Shown here: positions 14,781 through 22,386 of the stretch, one piece after another | Position numbering within the stretch: position 1 is the first letter of the stretch | Layout of the letters: every line of letters begins with the position of its first letter | DNA from: Phototrophicales bacterium | Lineage (GTDB): Bacteria > Chloroflexota > Anaerolineae > Aggregatilineales > Phototrophicaceae | Direction: 5' to 3' | Length of the DNA stretch: 22,954 bases | Assembly: GCA_002794515.1 (NCBI GenBank) | Contig: PGTJ01000004.1 | Location: forward strand, 1-22,954 | Translations under genes and position numbers: made by a program | Notes under the pieces: model-generated | The model's database searches: none | Seen by the model: only the letters and a program-made list of their open reading frames with translations | Told to the model about the DNA's origin: nothing

Positions 14781-16280
14781 ATGCCACAATTGTTTAGTCG
14801 TGTGGATGATAATCATTGGCTCACCCCAACTATCGCCGACATTCTGGAACAGGGAAGTGGGATGCCACTTTCTGAAGCAATGATACGGGAACAAATGAGT
14901 TTATTACAAAATAAACTGGCAGAACTCGAAACACCCGTAAAAATGGTCGATATCTTGCCAACGCCTTCATATACCCTGTTCATCGTCAAACCAGAGACAA
15001 TTGGACGCTTGGGCAATCGGCGAACTGTGACTGCCAACGAAATTCGTAAAAGTATTGGGCAATTGGCAGAAGAAAATCGCCAATGGAAGTTGGGATTTAT
15101 GCCATCTGTCCCAGATCATCCCGAAGCGATTGGCATCTTATTACGTACTGAGCATCATGTTCCCATCAATATGCGCCGTTTGATGTTGCGAAACATGTTT
15201 CGTGATAACCCGTCTACACTGGCGCTCATATTCGGCGTGACACTATCGCAACAATTGATTTTATACGATTTGGCAACATTAGATGGTCTGCTCATCATTG
15301 GCACAGAAGGCGCAAAGTTCCATCTGTTGCAAAATATCCTGCTATCACTCACATTGTTAAATACCCCTAGTGAAATCCGTATCGGCGTAACGGGGCATAG
15401 TGCTAGTGCTTTGAAATCGGTCTTGAATATCCCCCACCTTTTAGGAAAAGTTTTGCCAGAACCCGAAGATGGCGTGAAACTAATAGATAGCATGATAAAA
15501 GAGGCAGAACGTCGGCGTACAGGGCTATCTGAATCGAATATGAAAACATTTGATGATTATAATGCGTATTTACGGAGTCAACAAAAACCATCTCTACCCC
15601 GTATGATTTTGGTGATTGACTCGGTGAGCGATGAACGTTGGGCGCAAACCAAAGACCGATGGGTCGCGCCACTCAACACATTGCTACAAGATTGTGCCAA
15701 AGTCGGCATTCATGTGCTAATGTCGGCTGGGATTTTAGACGCAATAAATGTGCCAGAGACAATACAAAGTAAATTCCCGATCAAGATATTGAGTCGCAAT
15801 TCGGCAGGCAAATATCCAGAAAAACTCGAAAATTTTCATGGCTCGCTGATGCGCTTTATCGATGCTTTTGTGCTAATTGGCGAAGAAATCACGCCTATCG
15901 AAGTATGTGCTGTATCCAATGAAGAGATTGAACGGGCAAACACATATTGGCAAAATGCGTTGCTCAAACGAAAGGGCGAAAACCCACAAACACCGATTAG
16001 TGGCAAAACAGGTGTAACACAAATGCTCAAAATGCCAACAGATGCCCGCACACAAGCCTTGCTCGACCAGTTACCGAGTGTGATACCCAATGCTACATTG
16101 CAACAAGCACGTTCATTGACTGCATATTTGGGATGGATTAGTATGGGACCATTGCAAGATGTATTAGGATTAAGCACAGAAGAAGCAAAATCGGTTATAG
16201 AAGCGCTAAAAAGTAATGGTATTGTCGAAAATATAGACGCGCCTACTTTGCGTTTTGTGCGCTTAGCAGATTTCAAATAG
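14781..16280 (+). CDS. FtsK/SpoIIIE-like protein with degenerate Walker motifs
   Basis: A 499-aa protein with the layout of an FtsK motor domain. Matching elements are LDGLLIIGTEGAKFHLLQN (the Walker A region), LLSLTLLNTPSEIRI, SVLNIPHLLGKV, MIKEAERRRTGLSE, a Walker B-like RMILVIDS and CAKVGIHVLMSAG. The C-terminal 50 residues look like the winged-helix gamma domain (LSTEEAKSVIEALKSNGIVE). The Walker A that should read GxxGSGKS is GTEGAKFH (174-181), and the Walker B acidic pair IDE is IDS (279-281). ATP hydrolysis is therefore unlikely. It may be a structural or DNA-binding relic recruited to a new role. There is no N-terminal membrane domain. ATG 14781 has AAAGGA 8 nt upstream. Confidence 0.75.
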   Translation: MPQLFSRVDDNHWLTPTIADILEQGSGMPLSEAMIREQMSLLQNKLAELETPVKMVDILPTPSYTLFIVKPETIGRLGNRRTVTANEIRKSIGQLAEENRQWKLGFMPSVPDHPEAIGILLRTEHHVPINMRRLMLRNMFRDNPSTLALIFGVTLSQQLILYDLATLDGLLIIGTEGAKFHLLQNILLSLTLLNTPSEIRIGVTGHSASALKSVLNIPHLLGKVLPEPEDGVKLIDSMIKEAERRRTGLSESNMKTFDDYNAYLRSQQKPSLPRMILVIDSVSDERWAQTKDRWVAPLNTLLQDCAKVGIHVLMSAGILDAINVPETIQSKFPIKILSRNSAGKYPEKLENFHGSLMRFIDAFVLIGEEITPIEVCAVSNEEIERANTYWQNALLKRKGENPQTPISGKTGVTQMLKMPTDARTQALLDQLPSVIPNATLQQARSLTAYLGWISMGPLQDVLGLSTEEAKSVIEALKSNGIVENIDAPTLRFVRLADFK

Positions 16281-16320
16281 ATGAAAGACGGCGGCATGAT
16301 TATCCGCCGTCTTTTCATCT
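16279..16320. terminator. Strong two-way terminator between convergent genes
   Basis: AGATGAAAGACGGCGG (16279-16294) and CCGCCGTCTTTTCATCT (16304-16320) are complementary apart from one bulged base, around a 9-nt loop. The stop codons of both the FtsK-like gene and the convergent LCP gene lie at or inside it. Confidence 0.8.
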
Positions 16321-18228
16321 ACCTGTAATATCAATTACGCCACCCTGACATGAATTATAATTCGCGCCCAAAATGACTGCAAAATCGGTTGTTCGGTCTG
16401 GATTAGGTTGAGACAAGACATTTTCGGGTTTCACATTTAAAATACGAGCAATTTCGCGCACACTACCACCTTTTTGTTGACCCGTATAATCAATCAAAAC
16501 CGTCTCCGTAGCAGTGGTCTCTTCTGCTGTTCCCATTGCTATCGCCGCAAATCCCTCCCAGAGAAGACGTTCTGATGCCACTCTGTCCCATAATGGGTTG
16601 GATGTGCCATTATAAACAGCAATACTGGCACCTGTGAGTAGTAATTGATTGCTGGATGGTGGGCGATAAAAATCATTCATCAATTGTGCCACTGTATCAG
16701 CTACGGGAATTTGAACATTTGCACCATCTGGTGCAGTCCATGAATTGGTATGATAAGTCGGTATGAAGGTGAAATTACGAATTTGGCTCACATCCAAATT
16801 TAAGCCAATGGGCAGTAATCCAATAAAATCTTCAAAGCGCATATCGGTCTCCAGAATGCTCATGCCTTGTTCCCATAATTGACCGACATTACTCAGATTA
16901 ACAGACCCCAATGCCTTGCGCCATATTGCTCGAAGCACTTGTTGTTGCCTACGACCGCGATCAAAATCGCTACTGTTGTTTCGTGTGCGCGAAAACCATA
17001 AGGCTTGTGCACCATTCATATCGTAATAACCCACACCGACCTGATATAACCCCTCATCATCTATCCGAACCGCACCTGTGGGTAATTCCGCGCCGATGAG
17101 GGCATAATCTTGATAGGTACAATCGACAGCGACACTGATACCGCCAATCGCATCTATAATCGCCTTAAAGCCCGAAAAATCGACTTTGGCATAATAGTGA
17201 ATGTTGATACCAAAATTATAGAAGAATGTCTGACGCAACAAGCCAAATCCACCACCTGTATAACCAATACTCTCACCTATACCATAAACAACATTCAAGC
17301 GGTTCATCATGCCATTCGGTGTCGGAATATAAACATATAAGTCTCGCGGAAAACTGAGCATATTGACCGTATTCGTATCTCGATTAATCGATACGACTAT
17401 CATGGTATCGGTGCGGACAGTGCCATCGGTGGTTAATTCGTTATCACCACCCAACAGAATGATATTGACCAAATTATAATCACGCTGTACCAACGGCACG
17501 ATTGTCGGCACAAGTGTGCCACCCATCACTAAACCCGCCTCAACCTCTCGTGGAAATAGCGGTGTAGGCAATGGATTAGTGGCAACCACCTGTGGCAATT
17601 GCACGATTTCAGTTGCTGTGGTGGTTGGGGTCGGTGTTGAACTTGGTGATGACGTGTATGTCGCTGTCGCTTGTGGGGTAGCCGTAGAGAACAAAGGCAT
17701 TTGGTTTGGTGTAGCTGTCAGAACAAGATCGGGTTGTGTCGATTGCGGTGTAATGGTAACAAACACAACTGGACGAGGTGTATTCGTGACAAATAATTGC
17801 GCCCCAGTCATCACTTGTGGCGATGCGGTCTCTGTTGGTGTCTCGGTGGGTGTATCTGTGGCTGTGGGTGAGAGCGTATGTGTATAAGTCACTGTTGGAC
17901 TTGGGGTATTGGTATTTGTCGCCGTTGCTGTTGGACTTGGGGTATTGGTTATTGTCGCGGTTGGCGTGGGCGATGGTGTACTGGATGGTGTGGATGTCGC
18001 CGTTGGGGTATGCGTATCGGTTGGTTGATTTTGTGCAATAAATGTTGCCGTTGCAGAAAAATCTTCACCAAGCAATTCATACGCATTGCGTTCTGTCAAT
18101 TGACGACTAATGGCATCGACAACTTGTGCGCCAGACCATACTATAGCGCCAATTAACACCAGTGGCACAATCCGAAAAATAAACGTGCGGATAATCCACG
18201 CAAAACCACGAGTAACCATGCGAATCAT
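16315..18228 (-). CDS. LCP (LytR-CpsA-Psr) family protein with Thr/Pro-rich linker and LytR_C domain
   Basis: A 637-aa membrane-anchored protein of the LCP family, which transfers undecaprenyl-linked glycopolymers to the cell wall outside the membrane. In order: membrane helix (about 18-36), a long Thr/Pro/Ser-rich linker (about 60-225), an LCP domain (about 250-440) with TDTMIVVSINRDTNTVNML, SFPRDLYVYIP and the Arg-rich SRTRNNSSDFDRGRRQQQ, then a LytR_C-like end (about 535-630, IAVYNGTSNPLWDR). Catalytic Arg and Asp residues appear intact. GGAG lies 8 nt before the ATG. The linker is longer than usual and probably spans or binds the envelope. It lies downstream of the Thr-rich protein and kinase-like genes on the same strand, with a 69-nt gap. 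Confidence 0.9.
   Translation of the reverse strand: MIRMVTRGFAWIIRTFIFRIVPLVLIGAIVWSGAQVVDAISRQLTERNAYELLGEDFSATATFIAQNQPTDTHTPTATSTPSSTPSPTPTATITNTPSPTATATNTNTPSPTVTYTHTLSPTATDTPTETPTETASPQVMTGAQLFVTNTPRPVVFVTITPQSTQPDLVLTATPNQMPLFSTATPQATATYTSSPSSTPTPTTTATEIVQLPQVVATNPLPTPLFPREVEAGLVMGGTLVPTIVPLVQRDYNLVNIILLGGDNELTTDGTVRTDTMIVVSINRDTNTVNMLSFPRDLYVYIPTPNGMMNRLNVVYGIGESIGYTGGGFGLLRQTFFYNFGINIHYYAKVDFSGFKAIIDAIGGISVAVDCTYQDYALIGAELPTGAVRIDDEGLYQVGVGYYDMNGAQALWFSRTRNNSSDFDRGRRQQQVLRAIWRKALGSVNLSNVGQLWEQGMSILETDMRFEDFIGLLPIGLNLDVSQIRNFTFIPTYHTNSWTAPDGANVQIPVADTVAQLMNDFYRPPSSNQLLLTGASIAVYNGTSNPLWDRVASERLLWEGFAAIAMGTAEETTATETVLIDYTGQQKGGSVREIARILNVKPENVLSQPNPDRTTDFAVILGANYNSCQGGVIDITGR
17892..17949 (-). 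repeat. 36-base periodic repeat in LCP linker
   Basis: A 22-base string beginning CTGTTGGACTTGGGG occurs at 17892-17913 and again, identical, at 17928-17949, a 36-nt offset coding for a 12-residue Thr/Pro unit around NTPSPT. It sits within a low-complexity tract (about 17560-18060) that looks expandable by slippage or recombination. Confidence 0.7.
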
Positions 18229-18297
18229 ACATACATCTCCGATATGATGGATTTTTAGCGTGGCTAGTGTAGCCCATATTAGAGCAGATGAGTAGGT

Positions 18298-19188
18298 TTA
18301 TTCAAAAATCGTAGGGATAGCGCACGTTCCATTTTCTGCAATAATGCCACGATTAGCTAACACGACTAATCGTATCCAATAAACGCCATTGGGATAATCG
18401 GACGGATTTAATCGCGCCAAGACATCGGCATAAACCACTTGTTGAGTCGCTACCACCCGTTGATATGTGAGCGCGTTATCTGGACGGATTTCGATGCGAT
18501 ATAAACCGAAATTCGGTAATGTCGCTGTGCCAATGATGTCAAATGGGGCGTTCAAGCGTTCATTGGGGCGGGGAGATATAATCTGCACCGATGGATTAAG
18601 GCATCCTTCAGCGACCAGATTGGTGATTGGTGTTGGAATCGCCACCTGTGTAGGCATAGAGGTATTTGTCGGCATTGGAGTAATGGTTGGTATAATGGGC
18701 GTATTGGTCGGTTGTGATGTTTGCGTTGGCGGGATGCGGGTATCGGTAGGAATTCTGGTTGGTCGAGCAGTGACGGTTGCCGATATAACAATATCGGTCG
18801 GGGGGATGGTTGGAATAGGTGTATTCGTTGATGAAATAAGCGTATTAGATGGGCGTGCTGTTGGGGTAATTGAAATTGGCGTATTTGTGATACGCGAGAT
18901 ATGGGTCGGTGTATCGGTTGTATCAGCAAAAGGGGTAAATGTAAGAGATGTTGACACTTGTATCGGTGATGATATAGCTGTATTTGGGATAACTTGCGCC
19001 GTCCCACCAAACATTGTAGCCGTTGAGCGATTATCAGTGGGCGATTCAACCATGCTTATTGTTGTGGGAGATGTTTCAATACGTCCTACCTCAGGTGCAG
19101 ACAACGCAATCACCGCGCCAATGGCGATGATGATACCCATTATAACAAAAATTGCCGTCAATAATTCACTTCTGAGGTTACGATTCAT
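18298..19188 (-). CDS. Membrane-anchored Thr/Pro-rich protein with C-terminal beta domain
   Basis: A 296-aa protein with an N-terminal helix (LLTAIFVIMGIIIAIGAVIAL, about 9-30) as anchor or signal, a Thr/Pro/Ile-rich linker (about 40-190) and a C-terminal domain of about 100 residues with alternating beta-strand patterns (VQIISPRPNERLN, IEIRPDN, YWIRLVVL), similar in look to bacterial Ig-like domains. Cys196 and Cys289 bracket this domain and could form a disulfide. The function is unknown; it is probably exposed at the cell surface. Its ATG lies inside the end of the kinase-like gene (11-nt overlap), so the two are translationally coupled. The linker resembles that of the LCP protein downstream. 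Confidence 0.78.
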   Translation of the reverse strand: MNRNLRSELLTAIFVIMGIIIAIGAVIALSAPEVGRIETSPTTISMVESPTDNRSTATMFGGTAQVIPNTAISSPIQVSTSLTFTPFADTTDTPTHISRITNTPISITPTARPSNTLISSTNTPIPTIPPTDIVISATVTARPTRIPTDTRIPPTQTSQPTNTPIIPTITPMPTNTSMPTQVAIPTPITNLVAEGCLNPSVQIISPRPNERLNAPFDIIGTATLPNFGLYRIEIRPDNALTYQRVVATQQVVYADVLARLNPSDYPNGVYWIRLVVLANRGIIAENGTCAIPTIFE

Positions 19189-22100
19189 TCGTCATCGCCT
19201 TTGGAGCTATCGGCATCGGATTAATCGGGAGCAAAAAGCTAAAACGGCTACCCACATTCATTTGTGATTCAACCCACAATCGCCCATTTTGGGCTTCTAT
19301 CAGGGCTTTCGCCACAGATAGCCCAACCCCTGTATCACCTAAACCAGCAATCAGTGGATTTTGGGCTTTATACTTACGGGCGAACACACGGGGAATATCT
19401 TCTTCTGCGATGCCACCACCTTTATCCTCAATTGTCACCAACAGACAATCGATTTTATCATCGCCATTCAAACTCGCTTGGCGCTTGCTGGCGCGAATAC
19501 CAATTTGGCTATTGGGTGGCGATACCAAAAAGGCATTATTGAGCAATTGCATAAACACTTGCTCAATCGCATCGCGGTCGGCTTCGATTTCGGGGATATT
19601 ATCCTGCACACTCAAATTCACCGTCAGCCCTTTTTCGCGGAAATGTAAGGCGGTATTGGTGATAATATCTTCTATCAAATTACCGATATTGATAGGGGCG
19701 GGTTTGAAAGACAAATGTCCTGTATCCAATTCGGTGATTTGGATGAGGTCATCGAGCATCAGCCCCAAACGATTGACATTGGTAGCCACTCGTTGCAAGA
19801 ATTTACGTTGCATTTCGCCTAAAATACCCGATGCCTCGCTGAGGAGCAAATCGACATATCCTGTGATAGAAGTCATAGGTGTGCGGAGTTCTTGGATGAG
19901 CGCCAACAGCAAATCGGCATTTTCGGTGGTATATTTGGCGATTGTCTCAACTTGCTCTTGTTGTTGATTTTCTTGAATAATCGGCTGACCATTGATAGTC
20001 TGTGGTTGTTGGCGGTATTTCTGTAATTCTTTAGCATAGGCATCGGCTTGGGCTTGTAATTGCGCCCACTTGGCTTTGAATACCTTGAGATTGTTTTTAA
20101 CCGCATCAAATTCGGCTTGTAACATATCCCGTTGGCGCAGGGCGGCTTCGCGGTCGTTTGCTAAATTCTGCAATTCTTTTTGCAATGCCTGAATGGTGTT
20201 ATCACGGGCTTGTTCTTGTTCGCGTAGATTTTGTAGACGCTCATGTTCTGCTAGTAATGCCGCTAGATTGGTCTGTAAGGTGGTATTTTGTGTTTGTAAT
20301 TCTGAGCGTTGGTCGGTTAAGCGAGATACCAACAACACCAAACCATCAATCCCTTGTTCGACACCAATCTGTGACAATTGTTCATTGACCGCGTTCAAAC
20401 GTAGTTCGAGGCTATCTCGTTCTTTGACCAATTCATCGCGCTCTAAAATCATTCGGTCGAGCATATCTTTGAAATCACTCGGCATGATAACGCGGTCATT
20501 GGCGCGTAATTCATCTAATTGCACTTGTAGCGCAATCTTCTGCGCTTCTAGGCTGGCTTTTTCGCGGCGTAAACCTTCGATGTAATCTTGATAACGATTT
20601 TCATCCGATGTATTCAGGGCGGCATGGAGGGCGACTTCTGCTTGTTGCAATTTGTGGATGAGTTCATCTCGTTCACGGCGTAATGCCTCATTATTGGTAT
20701 TCAATGCCACCATTTTTTGCGAAACACTCAATCCCTCTTGGCTCTCGCTCAGTTCATCAGATACCCGTTTTTGCTCTTTATTGATCGCCGATTTCAATGT
20801 CTCTATCTCGCTATTCAGATTGGCAATTTGTTGGCGAGCGAGATCTAATTCGGCTTGTAAATTTTGCCTTGATTTTCGTTCTGCCTCATTCACAGGTTGC
20901 ATGTTCAATGCGCGATTCACCATCTGTTGAATGGCATTTTCTTCTGCCATCATTTGGGCATCTTGTGCAACATAGGCTAATTGGAGCAGATTGGCGGCAA
21001 TAACAGCAATGCCCTGCAATAGGCTTTCTTCTGCTTTGGTCAACTCGCGCATGGTATAAGGCAGGGCAATCATCAACACCGATATGACCTGATTATCTTT
21101 GCTGAGGGGTTGAAAATACGCGGGACCCATCGCCTCAATATCGAGACGTGTATATAAATCACGCAATTCATCGTAATTGCGATCGGGCAATAAAGGACGT
21201 TGAGAACGGCGCTCCACACTATTCACTAACGTGGGTTGTTGATTGAGGTTAATCGACATGCCCGAAAATTCGCGCTCAAAAATACGGTCATATGCCACGA
21301 CAACATCGGCATAATTGGCATCCTTAAACCGTAACAATGCCGCCACATCCACTTTCACCATATCAATCACCGCTTTGAGGATGGCTTGTGGCAATGTGCC
21401 AGTGGTGCTATCTAACATCACACCTAAAGCACGGAGCAGTTGTACTGATTCGCGCATGGCGGGCGAAATAGGGGCGGGTTCAATCGGTGGTGGTATCAAT
21501 TGTGGGGCAGGGGCATTTTTCGCATCTATCAAGAATAATTGATAATCGCGCACAATATCCCGATATATCAGCATCGGCAATAAGAATAAGCCGATAACCA
21601 TGCTCATCCGCATCCCACCCGCGTCATTGCCAATGAGATTGCCCTGTGCGGTTTGTATCAAGGTGAATATCGCGCCAACGCTAAAAATCACGAAAAACAC
21701 CAGTTTTAACGGGCTATCTTCAATAGTGATGAAATGGCGTATCATTAACAAAATACCCAATATCGCCAATAGACTATGAGCAAATGTCCACCAAATAGCA
21801 AACGTGCTGAGATTAAAGTCGGTTTGAGTGGTAATTTCTGTCCATTGGACAATGGTGATAACCAACGCTACAACACCAGCAATAAATACGATCTGCGTGA
21901 AACGTGTTATCGCGGTATATGGTGGGGCGAACATCCACATGGTTAGAGATAGCGTAATCAGGATAGTAAATCGCTCTAGGGGGGGTAATATACCGATGAC
22001 GGGTGTGTTATTGGCGAGCGAAAAAATAGCGATGATGAGTGGTAACACCCAAGACAATACCACCAACCCCAGTGCAAAGCTGTATCGCCGATAATGATCG

Positions 22101-22237
22101 CCTTGTGACCGATGCGCCTCATGTCCGATAACCATCAACAAGCTGACAAGGCATAAGACAACCGTGATGACAAAATAGACAGAATTAGCAGGAGGACGAA
22201 TGAATAAATTGATTAATTCCTGAGCTGAACCAGACAA
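19178..22237 (-). CDS. 7TM-GAF-coiled-coil sensor protein, pseudo-histidine kinase (His to Gln)
   Basis: A 1019-aa protein. Seven membrane segments (about residues 15-230) are followed by a GAF-like domain (about 265-430), a very long coiled coil rich in Glu/Gln/Leu/Arg (about 440-760), a HisKA-like domain and a HATPase domain. The H box reads LIQELRTPMTSI: Gln782 stands where the phosphorylated His should be (codon CAA at 19894-19892). The ATP-binding parts are intact: N box QLLNNA (about 897-902), G1 EDKGGGI (937-943) and G2 GLGDTGVGL (965-973). No response regulator is adjacent. It probably works as a sensor or scaffold that binds ATP but does not autophosphorylate in the usual way. The start is TTG 22237, with GAGAGGA upstream, just before the first membrane helix. 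Confidence 0.88.
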   Translation of the reverse strand: MSGSAQELINLFIRPPANSVYFVITVVLCLVSLLMVIGHEAHRSQGDHYRRYSFALGLVVLSWVLPLIIAIFSLANNTPVIGILPPLERFTILITLSLTMWMFAPPYTAITRFTQIVFIAGVVALVITIVQWTEITTQTDFNLSTFAIWWTFAHSLLAILGILLMIRHFITIEDSPLKLVFFVIFSVGAIFTLIQTAQGNLIGNDAGGMRMSMVIGLFLLPMLIYRDIVRDYQLFLIDAKNAPAPQLIPPPIEPAPISPAMRESVQLLRALGVMLDSTTGTLPQAILKAVIDMVKVDVAALLRFKDANYADVVVAYDRIFEREFSGMSINLNQQPTLVNSVERRSQRPLLPDRNYDELRDLYTRLDIEAMGPAYFQPLSKDNQVISVLMIALPYTMRELTKAEESLLQGIAVIAANLLQLAYVAQDAQMMAEENAIQQMVNRALNMQPVNEAERKSRQNLQAELDLARQQIANLNSEIETLKSAINKEQKRVSDELSESQEGLSVSQKMVALNTNNEALRRERDELIHKLQQAEVALHAALNTSDENRYQDYIEGLRREKASLEAQKIALQVQLDELRANDRVIMPSDFKDMLDRMILERDELVKERDSLELRLNAVNEQLSQIGVEQGIDGLVLLVSRLTDQRSELQTQNTTLQTNLAALLAEHERLQNLREQEQARDNTIQALQKELQNLANDREAALRQRDMLQAEFDAVKNNLKVFKAKWAQLQAQADAYAKELQKYRQQPQTINGQPIIQENQQQEQVETIAKYTTENADLLLALIQELRTPMTSITGYVDLLLSEASGILGEMQRKFLQRVATNVNRLGLMLDDLIQITELDTGHLSFKPAPINIGNLIEDIITNTALHFREKGLTVNLSVQDNIPEIEADRDAIEQVFMQLLNNAFLVSPPNSQIGIRASKRQASLNGDDKIDCLLVTIEDKGGGIAEEDIPRVFARKYKAQNPLIAGLGDTGVGLSVAKALIEAQNGRLWVESQMNVGSRFSFLLPINPMPIAPKAMTNES

Positions 22238-22276
22238 CGCGCTTTTGTCCTCTCTTATACAAACCCATATAACAAA

Positions 22277-22285
22277 ATTATATCA
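22277..22285 (-). promoter_or_regulatory. Extended -10 promoter element for the kinase-like gene
   Basis: On the minus strand TGATATAAT is an extended -10 (TGnTATAAT) with a perfect TATAAT at 22282-22277. No clear -35 is seen at 17 nt, as is common for extended -10 promoters. It lies 40 nt before the TTG start. Confidence 0.5.
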
Positions 22286-22325
22286 TAACCCGATGTAATC
22301 GCTGATATTTTGTGCCAATTTGTGT

Positions 22326-22331
22326 TATAGT
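22326..22331 (+). promoter_or_regulatory. Possible -10 box for selD
   Basis: TATAGT (22326-22331) is preceded at 18 nt by a weak -35, CTGATA (22302-22307). It lies about 55 nt before the selD ATG, in the spacer shared with the divergent kinase-like gene. Confidence 0.35.
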
Positions 22332-22386
22332 AAAATGGGATTATCACCCAAAAGCAATCGGTTTTTAACAAAAGGTCTCTATTTCA

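Noticed and set aside
17560..18060. Repeat tract as a CRISPR array or minisatellite locus
   Set aside because: The repeats are irregular, lie in frame within the LCP gene and encode a Thr/Pro linker; there are no regular repeat-spacer units or cas genes.
18467..19267. 266-codon open frame on the plus strand opposite the Thr-rich gene
   Set aside because: It is a Val/Gly-rich mirror of the low-complexity Thr/Pro coding on the other strand, without a ribosome-binding site or known domain.
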